From positions 186,001 through 250,000 of the forward strand of contig JAHBXQ010000003.1 in the NCBI GenBank assembly GCA_019636345.1: DNA of 64,000 nt, written 5' to 3'. Both the position numbers and the translations under genes were made by a program. This stretch comes from Pirellulales bacterium (GTDB lineage: Bacteria > Planctomycetota > Planctomycetia > Pirellulales > Lacipirellulaceae). Positions 16,355 through 25,400 of the stretch are shown here, one piece after another; the stretch's first letter is position 1, and every line of letters begins with the position of its first letter. A model generated the notes under the pieces. The model was not told the origin of the DNA. It did no database searches and saw nothing but the letters and a program-made list of their open reading frames with translations.

Positions 16355-16990
16355 ATGAACGGCCTCGTCGAACCGCGTTCGTCCGATCCGATCGCCAAGT
16401 TGCTCAATCACGAGTTGCGTCGGCTTCACGAACAGTGGTGGTGCTTCCTGCTGTTGGGCGCGCTGCTCGTCGCGTGCGGCACGATCGCGATCGTCTACCC
16501 GTTCATCTCGACCCTGGCGGCCGTGTCGGTCCTGGGGGGGCTGCTGTTGGTGAGCGGCGTGGCCACGGTCATCAGCTCGTTTTGGACCGGCCAATGGAGC
16601 GCTTTCTTGCTGCAGTTGCTGGTTGGCATTCTGTACGCGGTCGTGGGATTGGCGGTGATCGACAAGCCGCTGGCCACGGCGGGGGTGCTGACGCTGTTCA
16701 TCGGCACGTTCGCCATCGTCGTCGGCACAGTGCGCATCGTCGCCGCGCTCTCGATCAAGTATCCCCTGTGGGGTTGGTCGCTTCTGAACGGCGCCGTGAC
16801 CGCGCTGTTCGGCGTGCTGATCTATCGGCTGGTGGCCAAGGAGCCGGCCGCCGTACTGTGGATCATCGGTCTGGTGGTGGGGATCGAACTGCTCCTGAAC
16901 GGCTGGACCTGGGTCGCGCTCGGGCTGCAGTTGCGAAAGGTCGGCCCCTGCGTCGCCGACGAAGCCGCCGGCGGAACGAGAGTCGGCTAA
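16355..16990 (+). CDS. HdeD/DUF308 family membrane protein
   Basis: The 211-residue integral membrane protein has about six transmembrane helices: WWCFLLLGALLVACGTIAIVYP, LAAVSVLGGLLLVSGVATVIS, FLLQLLVGILYAVVGLAVI, AGVLTLFIGTFAIVVGTVRIVAAL, SLLNGAVTALFGVLIYRLV and AAVLWIIGLVVGIELLLNGWTWVAL (each abbreviated in extent). This tandem-hairpin layout is that of HdeD, linked to acid resistance in enterobacteria, but most DUF308 proteins are functionally unassigned. ATG 16355 is preceded by GAGGGGGAAACC. The upstream in-frame extension is a shadow of the M48 gene. An extended -10 promoter is visible upstream. Confidence 0.85.
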   Translation: MNGLVEPRSSDPIAKLLNHELRRLHEQWWCFLLLGALLVACGTIAIVYPFISTLAAVSVLGGLLLVSGVATVISSFWTGQWSAFLLQLLVGILYAVVGLAVIDKPLATAGVLTLFIGTFAIVVGTVRIVAALSIKYPLWGWSLLNGAVTALFGVLIYRLVAKEPAAVLWIIGLVVGIELLLNGWTWVALGLQLRKVGPCVADEAAGGTRVG

Positions 16991-17000
16991 GCCTTGCCGC

Positions 17001-17465
17001 GTGGATACCGCCTCGCAGAATTCCGCCCCGTTGGCGTTCCACTCCTTGCCCCCCTTGCCGACGATGCCCGCCGACCACGACGACGATCGCGACTTCCGGT
17101 GTCGCACTTGGCCGCGGAAGTTCGCCGACGCCGCGCGGGGGATCAAGATCGCCGTGCGCGGCGAGGCGAGCTACTTCGTCCACATGCTCGCCACGGCGAT
17201 CGTCGTGCTGGCCGGGGTGACGGCCCGGATTACGCTGTCGCGCTGGGCCGCGCTGGTGTTGTGCGTCGCGCTGGTGCTCGTGGCCGAAAGCCTGAACACG
17301 GCGATCGAACGACTCGCCCGCGCCGTGACCCGCGAGCAGGACGCCCGGGTCCGCGATGCGCTGGACATCGCCAGCGGTGCCGTGCTCTTGGCGGCGATCG
17401 GCGCCGCGGTTGCCGGGGCCCTGATTCTCGGGCCGCCGCTGGTGGCGATGCTCGAAAAACGGTGA
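17001..17465 (+). CDS. dgkA: Diacylglycerol kinase, prokaryotic DgkA family
   Basis: The 154-residue membrane kinase would phosphorylate diacylglycerol or undecaprenol. The DgkA signature AESLNTAIERLARAV (about 94-108) contains the catalytic/Mg-binding Glu and Asn. Three hydrophobic helices surround it (about 58-76, 80-96, 126-147). GTG 17001 gives a 40-residue polar leader. ATG 17064 (MPADHDDDRDF) is an alternative start and would match the usual 120-130 residue size better; neither has a clear Shine-Dalgarno site. It follows the HdeD-like gene by 10 nt, likely in one operon. Confidence 0.85.
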   Translation: MDTASQNSAPLAFHSLPPLPTMPADHDDDRDFRCRTWPRKFADAARGIKIAVRGEASYFVHMLATAIVVLAGVTARITLSRWAALVLCVALVLVAESLNTAIERLARAVTREQDARVRDALDIASGAVLLAAIGAAVAGALILGPPLVAMLEKR

Positions 17466-17489
17466 GCGCTGGACCGCCCCGGGCTGTCG

Positions 17490-17583
17490 AGCCGCGAGCT
17501 CCCTCGCCGGCCGCGCACTGCGACGGGCGGCGAATGCACTGCGCGAGTCCCCCGCGTCGCCGGCGAGGCGGAGCCTCGCGGCT
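17490..17583. repeat. Nested inverted repeat at the dgkA/top6A convergent junction
   Basis: Two nested arm pairs match: AGCCGCGAG (17490-17498) with CTCGCGGCT (17575-17583), and CTCGCCGG (17503-17510) with CCGGCGAG (17560-17567). The GC-rich motif resembles the repeat at 2352-2434 (shared CGAG/CTCGCGGCT words and a nearby TGACGCCTCG). Bidirectional termination is likely. Confidence 0.5.
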
Positions 17584-17601
17584 GGGGGTGACGCCTCGAC
17601 C

Positions 17602-18762
17602 TCAATCGAGCCAGTCTTGCGCCTGGAGCCGCTCGGGGACGTAGACTTCGGTGACGTAGCTGATGTCGATGGTCATCAGGCCTTCGACTTCCACCTTGAA
17701 GTCGTTCTTGAGCATCCGCTGAATCTCGGCTTGCCAAGGCCGTTTCTTCTCGAACCAGGGGTAGTTGGCTATCTGTTTGGCCCGCTTTCGGTCATTTTCA
17801 TTCAAGCCGATGAGAGCCGCGTCAGGGAGCTTGTAGCGCTCGACGTCGATGCTTCGTAAACCCAGGTACTTGGCGTCGGGGATCGCCATTCGTTGGCTCT
17901 CAAAAGCGAGATTGATCGACCCCTGCTTGAGCACGCTGTAGATGTAGTACCCCCAGGGATCGTTATCGAGCACGCAGTACACCGGCAGGTTGAGTTCCGT
18001 GTTGAGTCGGTGCAGCAGTCTGCGAACGCCGCGCGGCGGCTGGCCGCCGCCGTGGGTCAGCAGGCAATGGTGCTTTTCCCAGAAACGATCCTCGTTGAAC
18101 CGCTGCCAGACGGTGTCCTTTTCGACATGCAATACGAACTTGGCGCCGCATTTCTTGCGATCCAATTCGATGATATTCGACTCGACGATCGACGGAATGC
18201 TGTAGCCGCCGGAACCCATGCGCGAACAATCAATAGTGTCCCCTTTGTCAACGAGCGTGATCGGCCCGACCATGCTGCCGGCCGCCTTGGCGTACAAATG
18301 CAGCTCTTCGCGAATGCTGCCGAGCAGGACTTCCAAATCCTCAATAATCGGGTCGCTGTCCGACTGATCTTCAAATGTGTTTTCCGTCGAGCCGGCGATG
18401 CGGTGTTTGAGCATGTAGTACATGCCCCGCAAGCTCGTCGTCTTGCCGGAGTCCAACAGCCGTTTGCATCCGCTGGCGACCAGCATCGTGCGCATGTACG
18501 CCTTGGCCTGCGACAGGTCGAACAGCTGCCGGCGGTTCTTGCCGGAACCCATCTCGATGATCCGCTTCCGCGGGCTGTAGTGGACGTTCGACAGCGTGCG
18601 GCTGGGGATGTCGACGTAGGGGTCCTTCTTCGCATCGGCGGCGCTGACCACCCGATCGGCGAGCCCCACGAGCGACCCCATCGTTTTTTTGTCCCGCGCC
18701 GACAAGGCGACGCGCGTCTTCGTAGCAGGAGCCCCGGCAGGGCGGCGGACTTTCTTGGCCAT
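17602..18762 (-). CDS. top6A: DNA topoisomerase VI subunit A (Spo11-like)
   Basis: The 386-residue subunit is the DNA-cleaving half of the type IIB topoisomerase and a homologue of Spo11. The winged-helix CAP region has TTSLRGMYYMLKH with tandem Tyr115/Tyr116, one of which is the expected 5'-phosphotyrosine nucleophile. The Toprim domain supplies E214 in LHVEKD and D266/D268 in CVLDNDPWGYYIY, both needed for Mg binding. GGGQPPRGVRRLLHRL is also family-conserved. It starts at ATG 18762, 45 nt after the top6B stop on the same strand. Common in archaea and plants, Topo VI is sporadic in bacteria. Both subunits appear complete, so an active A2B2 enzyme is likely. Confidence 0.94.
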   Translation of the reverse strand: MAKKVRRPAGAPATKTRVALSARDKKTMGSLVGLADRVVSAADAKKDPYVDIPSRTLSNVHYSPRKRIIEMGSGKNRRQLFDLSQAKAYMRTMLVASGCKRLLDSGKTTSLRGMYYMLKHRIAGSTENTFEDQSDSDPIIEDLEVLLGSIREELHLYAKAAGSMVGPITLVDKGDTIDCSRMGSGGYSIPSIVESNIIELDRKKCGAKFVLHVEKDTVWQRFNEDRFWEKHHCLLTHGGGQPPRGVRRLLHRLNTELNLPVYCVLDNDPWGYYIYSVLKQGSINLAFESQRMAIPDAKYLGLRSIDVERYKLPDAALIGLNENDRKRAKQIANYPWFEKKRPWQAEIQRMLKNDFKVEVEGLMTIDISYVTEVYVPERLQAQDWLD

Positions 18763-18785
18763 GGGATTTCGCAAGAGGCGTTTAG

Positions 18786-18806
18786 CCCCCGGTCATTGAC
18801 CGGGGG
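18786..18806. promoter_or_regulatory. Palindrome between top6B and top6A
   Basis: CCCCCGGTCA (18786-18795) and TGACCGGGGG (18797-18806) form a perfect 10-bp palindrome around a single base. It begins at the nucleotide next to the top6B stop codon and ends 23 nt before the top6A ATG. In mRNA it would fold into an 8-bp GC hairpin. It could tune subunit stoichiometry or mark an RNA processing site. Confidence 0.6.
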
Positions 18807-20936
18807 TCAAGGGGATGATTCTGACTCGACGACCGGCGTGCGCCGAATCGCCGCGGCGTGGTTCGCGGGGTCGACGATTAAGACGTTTTCGCCGTAGTCG
18901 ATTTCCTCGGCTTTGAGCTTCCGGCCGCGGTCGTCCATCTTCATGTCGGCGTCGGCGGTCACCTTCTTGGCGACCTTGAGCAGTTGGTCGTACAGTGCGT
19001 CCTGCTTGGCGCCGTTGATCTCGCTCACGGCGACCGACACCTCCTTGAGGTACCGCATGAACACCTCGCGGCGGTCGCTTTGCTGCTTCACCCGCAAGCG
19101 GCGGCGGAGGTACATTCCCAGCTTGCGGCCGACCGCCTGCAGGCCCAGTCGGATTTCCTTTTGGATCTCCGGATACCCGGCGACCGCTTCTTTCGACTCG
19201 CTGGTGAACGGGACCCACACGCTGGCCATGTGAACCATCAGCGTCACCGGGCCCTTGGGCAATCCGCCGCGCGACTGGCTCAGTCCGTAGCTGCGCCAGT
19301 TGGTCTGCATGACGGTCTGCGTGATCGCGCAGGCCGCCTGCTGGAACTGCAGCGGCACGCGATTGGCCAGCCGCAGCACCTCCATCGATTGCCCTTCGGC
19401 GACGTTCACGTTCTGCATCGCGGCGAACAGTTTCTCGCTCTCCTTCGGCTTCAGCTTGCCCGGGGCGCTGCGGGTGCCGAGCCCCGAGTTCTTGATGATC
19501 CGATCGGCCGCGTCGGAGCCCAGGCCGTTGAACGTATGGATGAGAAACTGCCGCACGGTGCGGGCGTCCGTCTCTTCGAGCAATTCCAGGAGCAAGTCCT
19601 TGGTGACGTTCTGCGTGGGCGCCGTGCCGCCGTATGCGAGCCCCACCTCGATGACGAACGGATTGCCGCGATAGACGGCCGGCGGGCGGGTCGCGGCGGC
19701 GTAGAACTCGCCCGGCACGACCTGATGCAGCCCCTTGAGGATCAGCTCCTCGCCGATCGGGCAGATGCAGTCGGTCGCCGGCGGGGCGATCTTCGTCCCT
19801 TGGATTGCGTGATACAGGGCGTCGGCCCCGGCGCGGTCGATCTTCTTGGCCGGCGTTCGGGGCGAGACTTTGGCCGTCGTGCAGATCTTTCGGGCGATCG
19901 ACGGCGAGACCCGCGAGAAGGTCGTCGTGAAGAACTGCGAGACCGTCGTCCCGTCCGCCTCGGACAGCATCGCGGCCAACCGGCCCAATTCGACCCCGTA
20001 CGGGTGGGGCAAGATCTCTTTCGGTTCGGGGGGGAGCTTATCGGCCGCTCGCACGTAGTCCCGCTGCGTGCCGTCGGGATCGAGGTAGTGGAGCGTCACG
20101 TGCGGATTGGCGATCGCGGTCTGGTGGAGATACTCGTCGACGCTCCCCCGGCCGCGAATGTATTTGGCCTCGAGCTCGATCGTGACCCGCGTGCCGTGCG
20201 GCTGATCGACCCATTCGATGCCGTGCTTGGCAATGTACTCGGCCCCGGCGGACCCGGGGGGGATGTCGACTCCTTCCCCTTTGCCGTTGAGGATTTTGGG
20301 TTCGTTGCGTTTCGTGTCGATCGCGATTTCGTAGTAGTGGGCCGGCTTCTTGGGGCTGATTCGCGAGATGATCTTCACCGGCTTGCCGGTCGTCTGCACG
20401 CCGTACATCCCCGCCGCGCTGATGCCGATCCCCTGCTGCCCGCGGCTTTGCCGCAGGCGATGGAACTTCGAACCGTACAGCAGCTTGCCGAAGATCAACG
20501 GAATTTGCTTCTTGAGGATCCCCGGGCCGTTGTCTTGGATGCCGACCTTGAAGCGGTCGGCGCCGGTCGTCTCGATGTGGACCCAGATCTCGGGGAGGAT
20601 GCCCGCCTCCTCGCAGGCGTCGAGCGAGTTGTCGACCGCCTCTTTGATCGTCGTGAGGAGCGCCTTGCGGGGGTTGTCGAATCCCAAGAGGTGCCGGTTC
20701 TTGGCGAAGAACTCGCTGACCGAGATGTCGCGCTGCTTGGCCGCCATCGATTGGGCGGTGGCGCGGCGCTTTCCCGCGGCGGGGGCCGCCTCGGCGACGT
20801 CGGTCTCGTCAGCCTTCGCGGGCGCACCCTCCTCGGGCGCGGTCGTCGCGACGGCGCGCTTGCGGACTTTCTTTTTGACCTTCTTGCGCGGACGGGTCGA
20901 GGGGTCGTTCTTGGTGACGCGTTTCTTGGTCGCCAA
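18807..20936 (-). CDS. top6B: DNA topoisomerase VI subunit B
   Basis: The 709-residue ATPase subunit belongs to the GHKL family. After a 65-residue Lys/Arg-rich tail come the Bergerat-fold motifs: [16 protein letters not shown] (N box, Mg-binding Asn/Glu), [10 protein letters not shown] (G1) and [20 protein letters not shown] (lid, G2). The TYPE IIB-typical helix-two-turn-helix insert and transducer follow, with [16 protein letters not shown] carrying the switch lysine. The C-terminus ([12 protein letters not shown]) is short. Archaeal B subunits are usually about 530-620 residues, so the basic N-terminal tail is an addition, perhaps for DNA binding. It precedes top6A in one operon. Confidence 0.94.
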   Translation of the reverse strand: MATKKRVTKNDPSTRPRKKVKKKVRKRAVATTAPEEGAPAKADETDVAEAAPAAGKRRATAQSMAAKQRDISVSEFFAKNRHLLGFDNPRKALLTTIKEAVDNSLDACEEAGILPEIWVHIETTGADRFKVGIQDNGPGILKKQIPLIFGKLLYGSKFHRLRQSRGQQGIGISAAGMYGVQTTGKPVKIISRISPKKPAHYYEIAIDTKRNEPKILNGKGEGVDIPPGSAGAEYIAKHGIEWVDQPHGTRVTIELEAKYIRGRGSVDEYLHQTAIANPHVTLHYLDPDGTQRDYVRAADKLPPEPKEILPHPYGVELGRLAAMLSEADGTTVSQFFTTTFSRVSPSIARKICTTAKVSPRTPAKKIDRAGADALYHAIQGTKIAPPATDCICPIGEELILKGLHQVVPGEFYAAATRPPAVYRGNPFVIEVGLAYGGTAPTQNVTKDLLLELLEETDARTVRQFLIHTFNGLGSDAADRIIKNSGLGTRSAPGKLKPKESEKLFAAMQNVNVAEGQSMEVLRLANRVPLQFQQAACAITQTVMQTNWRSYGLSQSRGGLPKGPVTLMVHMASVWVPFTSESKEAVAGYPEIQKEIRLGLQAVGRKLGMYLRRRLRVKQQSDRREVFMRYLKEVSVAVSEINGAKQDALYDQLLKVAKKVTADADMKMDDRGRKLKAEEIDYGENVLIVDPANHAAAIRRTPVVESESSP

Positions 20937-21315
20937 CGGGCGGCTCCTGTGCTGATGCGATCGCGGTGATTTCGGACGGCGACCCGTCGAGAATGCGTCG
21001 CCCCCGCTCCGAGTCGAGCGGCCCGGGGCGTCAAGCTTTGCCGGAAGGGGCGATTATATCGATTGCGCCGGGGGTCTCTAGCCGCAATGGGGCCCGGGGA
21101 CCGCTACAAACGGTTCGGGCGTTACGGCTGGCAAACAAAAACTGATCGTCACCGCCGGACCTGTCCGACACCAGAAAACACGACCCGTTCCGTGGTCCGT
21201 CCCCCAGACGACGGGCTAGGTGCAAGTCTCGGAGAGACTTGTCGAGGTACGACCCACCGACGCGACTCGCCCCCCTCCCGCCGCGAGTCGCCCAGCGCAA
21301 GGAGGCGCTTTCCCG
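20937..21315. other. 379-nt divergent intergenic region
   Basis: This region separates top6B (minus) from the small secreted protein gene (plus) and must contain both promoters. It holds the hairpin at 21223-21241. The rest is GC-rich without clear hexamers, except AT-richer stretches near 21050-21060 and 21130-21145. No reading frame here is convincing. Confidence 0.5.
21223..21241 (+). promoter_or_regulatory. Leader hairpin upstream of the small secreted protein
   Basis: CAAGTCTC (21223-21230) and GAGACTTG (21234-21241) form a perfect 8-bp stem with a GGA triloop, 75 nt before ATG 21316. It is probably in the 5' untranslated leader. Its role is unknown. Confidence 0.4.
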
Positions 21316-21708
21316 ATGACATGCCGATTGACCCGTACGGTTGTGCTAGCAACCTCGCTCTTGGGGATGTGTCTGACCGCCCGCCCGGCCGCGGCGGTCG
21401 AGGGCCTCTACAAGCGAGTGATCAGCTACCAGGCGAAGGAAGACCTCTTCGGCCAGTACTACGAGGGACCGGACCCGTCCGGGGCGACTGCCCAGATGTA
21501 CGTGTCTCCCGTTCCCGTGCCTCCGAACGTCGGACACACCTACACGACCTACCAGCCGCTCATGCCGCACGAGTATCTGTACCGGCACACGCGGTCGCAC
21601 TACGCCCACGTTCCCGGGGCCGGTTGGACCCGCGCCAAGGTCCGCTACGGCACGGCCGGTTTGCGGCTCGACCATCTGTGGTGGAAGGCCCAGGGGAGCC
21701 GGTGGTAG
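21316..21708 (+). CDS. Small secreted protein of unknown function (130 aa)
   Basis: ATG 21316 is preceded by AGGAGG with about 9 nt spacing. A clear signal peptide (residues about 1-27, ending ARPAAA) leads into a mature region rich in Tyr, Pro and His (YKRVISYQAKEDLFGQYYEG, TYTTYQPLMPHEYLYRHTRSHY) ending WWKAQGSRW. No enzyme motif or cysteine is present in the mature part. A second small secreted, Tyr/Trp-rich protein is encoded 193 nt downstream, so the pair may form an envelope or extracellular component. I cannot name the family. Confidence 0.75.
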   Translation: MTCRLTRTVVLATSLLGMCLTARPAAAVEGLYKRVISYQAKEDLFGQYYEGPDPSGATAQMYVSPVPVPPNVGHTYTTYQPLMPHEYLYRHTRSHYAHVPGAGWTRAKVRYGTAGLRLDHLWWKAQGSRW

Positions 21709-21901
21709 TCGCGAGGCGGGTGCAAGAAACCGGGACTATGGGACTTCGGGACCATAGCGCCATTCGATCCCACGCGCCCATCGAGCGTCGCGGCGGCTGA
21801 TCTCAAGCGATTGCGTTCTACCTTTACCATACTCCAAGAGTCCCATCGGCCTGTCGTCCCCCCAGCTGATGGTTCCCCCATCTTCCCGCCAGGAATTCCC
21901 C

Positions 21902-22273
21902 ATGAACACTCTGCGAGTCGCCTTAATCGCGCTGGCGGTCGGCGCGCTGGGCGTTGCGGCCGACGAGGCCGCGGCCGAGATGCCGTACCTTCGTCCGTTG
22001 CGCCGCGCCCAGTCGTACAACTGGCACGGCAACTACGCCTACACCCAGTACGGACGGCCGACCGCGCTGGTCGTGCCGCCGACGGCCCAACTGCAGACGA
22101 ACTGGAGCTGGGGCGCCCCGTCGTCGCGCGTGTCGCGGATCGACCACCAGTTCACCCGCAACGACGGCGGCCCCGGTTCCGTCGCCGCCCGGCCGACTCC
22201 GCTGTGGCCGATGGACACGACGATGTTCGGCGTCTACTACGTCCGCGGCCCGTGGTACCCGACGCAGCCGTAG
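21902..22273 (+). CDS. Small secreted protein of unknown function (123 aa)
   Basis: It starts at ATG 21902 with a signal peptide (MNTLRVALIALAVGALGVAADEAAA). The mature part is aromatic-rich (YNWHGNYAYTQYGRPTAL, LQTNWSWGAPSSR, MFGVYYVRGPWYPTQP) and has no cysteine. The composition (Tyr, Trp, Pro, short length) is similar to the protein encoded at 21316-21708 though alignment is weak. Such proteins resemble surface-exposed hypothetical proteins of planctomycetes. The upstream in-frame ATG at 21869 would disrupt the signal peptide, so I prefer 21902. Confidence 0.75.
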   Translation: MNTLRVALIALAVGALGVAADEAAAEMPYLRPLRRAQSYNWHGNYAYTQYGRPTALVVPPTAQLQTNWSWGAPSSRVSRIDHQFTRNDGGPGSVAARPTPLWPMDTTMFGVYYVRGPWYPTQP

Positions 22274-22300
22274 AAGGCCGCTGCGCGGGAAGCTTGAAAA

Positions 22301-22434
22301 CCGAATGCCGAAATCCGACACGAACCCGCAACCCGAAACCCTGTCACAACGCGCCTTCTCGTGCGGGCGACCTGGGAATTCGGAGTTCGGATTTGCGTCG
22401 GATTTCGCGCTTCGGACTTCGCGCGTTCGGGCTC
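22301..22434. repeat. Degenerate CGAAATCCGA-type intergenic repeat
   Basis: CGAAATCCGA (22309-22318) is the exact reverse complement of TCGGATTTCG (22398-22407). Between and after them lie several TTCGGA/TCCGAA units (22383-22430). This low-complexity repeat fills the convergent gap between the small secreted protein and glnE. I recall similar strings between planctomycete genes, but did not search. Confidence 0.5.
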
Positions 22435-25400
22435 TCATTCCATCGCTTCGCGAAACAATTGTTCTACAAGTTCGCGGGTGAGCCACTTCGCGCGGTCGAC
22501 CTCGGCGCACAATGCTGGGGCGGTGGGGTAGCCCATCAGATAGGCGAGCTTCTCGATCTCGCGTTCGTCGGCGGGGAACTCGTGCCGGCCGGCTGAGTTC
22601 ATCAGTCGGATGCGGGCCTCGACGCTCCGCATGAGCCGGTACTCGGCCTCGAGCGTCCGGGCCTGCTGCGAGTCGAGGCAGCCCGCCGCAGCCAATGCGC
22701 CCAGCGCGTCGAGCGTCCCCGTGACGCGCACCGCCGGCCGTGCGGGGCCGTGCTTCAGTTGCAGCATCTGCACCAGGAATTCGGCGTCGACCGTGCCGCC
22801 GGGACCTCGCTTTAGGTTTTGCGGCGAGGCGTCCTCCTGCAGTCGCAGGCGCATCTGCCAGATCTCGCGGGCGTCGTCGGGAGACCAGGGTCGGCAGTCG
22901 ATCGCCGCGGCGACGGCCAACTCGGCCCGCCTGCGCGCCGGGCCGGTCCCCAGGATGACGCGTGCCTTGAGCAGGGCTTGCCGTTCCCACAACTGCCCGC
23001 CGCCGGAGCGGAAGTACTCGACGAACGCATCGAGCGGCAACGCTAGGGCGCCGCTCTTCCCTGTGGGGCGCAGCCGGGGATCGATCTCGTACAGCCGTCC
23101 CTGGGGGCCGAAGTGATTGGTCCCCTTCATGATCCGTTGGGCGAGCTGACTGAAGAAGTGGTTGTTGCTGGTGGCCGAGGCGCGGCTCCGCCCGTTGGGC
23201 AGCGTGCGTCCCTCGGCCTCGTACAGGAACACCAAGTCGAGATCGCTGTGGTAGTTCGGCTCGCGGCCCCCCAATTTCCCCATGGCCAGGACCAGAAACT
23301 GGCAGGGTCGCCCCGCGTCTTCGGCCGTCGGCGCCCACGGCTCGGCCGGGTAGGCCGCCTCGTCGTCCCCGTCGGCCGCCGAACCGAGCGTCGGCTGCCC
23401 GTGCTTGTCGAGCAGCTTCGCGAGTTCCGCGTCGGCGATCTTCCGCAGGCACGCCTCGGCAATGTCGGAGAGCGCCGCGTGGGTCGCCCGGACGTCGTCC
23501 TTGCCGACGATGTCGCGCACCCCGACGCGCAGGTGCTGGGCGTTCTTGAAGCTGTGAAGGATGGGGTCGAGATCCTCCGCTCCGCGAGCCAATTCGGCCA
23601 GCGACGCTTCGAGCCGCTCGAGCTGCGGCAGCCGCTCCACCAGCAGGCTGTCCATCAGTTCGTCGATCATCCCCGGGTTGCTGGTGAGGATGCTCACCAA
23701 GTAGGGGCAGGCCGCGCACAGCGTCACGTACAGGTTGAGCGACGGGTGGTTGCGGCTGAACAGCTCCCACAGCGCCGCCTTGCCTCCCAGCGAGTCGCTC
23801 ACCCGGCTCAGCGTGACCAGCGTCCCGTCGGGGTCGGGAGTCGCGGCGATCGCCGCCAGCAGCCGCGGCGCGATCGCCGCGAGGAACAGCCGGCACCGCC
23901 GCGTGGACAGAAAGGGAATCCGCTCGTTGGCGAGCGACATGAGATTGTCGTACGCCGCCGGCACGTCGCGAAACGGATACCGCCCCAGCACGCGCGCGAT
24001 CGTCTCGGCGCCCGGGTCGGGATCGTTCACCAGATCGACCTCGGGGTCGGCCTCCGGGTCGCCGGCGAACGAGTCGTGCAACAGGTGGTTGAGAATCCGG
24101 CGATTCAGCTCCGTCCGTTCGGCGTACTCGCGGTCGAACGCTGCGGCGATCGCCTTGCCGTCCTCGCCTGCGTACCGCAACCGGCGAGCGAGCTTCACCG
24201 TCTCCAGCGCGCCGCCGGGAAGCGAGTGGGTCTGCAGGTCGTACATCATCTGCAGCCGATGCTCGACCCGTCGCAGGAAGGCGTAGTTGTCCTCGAGAAT
24301 CGTCCGCTCGCGGTGGGTGAGACAACCGGCCCGTTCGAGCCGTTCGATCGCTTCGAGCGTGTTGCCGGTCCGCAGGCTTGGTTCCGAGCCGCCCGTGACC
24401 AGTTGCAGGAATTGGATGACGAACTCGATATCGCGAATCCCCCCGCGGCCGGTCTTCACGTTGCTGGCCAGGTTGTCGGCGGCGTTGGCCTGCTTCTCGA
24501 TCCGGCGCCGCAGCGAGCGAATTCCCGCGATGTCCGCGAGGCTTAGGTAGCGGCGGTAGATCCACGGCTCGATCTCGTCGAGAAATCGGTGCCCCAACTC
24601 CACGTCCCCCGCGATCGGTCGAGCCTTGATGTAGGCTTGCCGTTCCCATGTGCGGCCCTGCGTGTCGTAGTACGTCAGGGCCTGCTCGACCGTGTGGCAC
24701 AGCGGGCCCTGCTTGCCGTGGGGGCGCAGCCGCATGTCGACGCGGTAGGCGAACCCCAACTCAGTCGTTTCGCTCAGGAGGCGAATCAGGTCGGTCGCGA
24801 TCCGGGTGGCGGTCTCAACGGCGTCGGCGACTCCCTCGGCGCCGTCGACCAGGAACACCAGATCGATGTCGCTGGAGTAGTTCAGTTCCAATCCGCCGAG
24901 CTTGCCCAGGGCGAGCACGACCAGATCGGGGAGCCGCTGGGGCGCCCCGCCGCGGGCCGCTTGCCGCGCCGCGAGCTTGCGGCGGGCGAAGTCGAGCGCC
25001 GCTTCGACGACCGCGTCTGCGACGTACGAAATCTGTCGAGCGACGGTCCCGATGTCGTGCCCCGCGATGATGTCGCCGTAGGCGATCCGCAGCGTCTCGC
25101 GCCGCTTGAACCGTCGCAGGGCGTGCATTACCTCGACTTCGCCGCTGAACTTGCGGACCTCGGCGACCAGCTCGTCGACCAACACGTTGCGCGCCACCGG
25201 GCTGCCGCCGGTCATCCGCAACAGGTCGTAACTCTCAGGATCGGTGCAGAGCAGATCGGAGAGGCTCTGGCTCGTGCTGAACAGCGTGAGCAGCTCGGAG
25301 AGCGCCTCGCGATCGCGCTCGAACAAGGCGGCGCTGGACAACAGGTTGCGGGTCGAGAGCAGGTAGCGCTCCAGATTGTTGAGCGCCATGTCGGGATCGG

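Noticed and set aside
21923-24700. Long alternate frame inside the glnE region on the same strand
   Set aside because: Arg/Gly/Ala-rich with no domain; glnE occupies the true frame.
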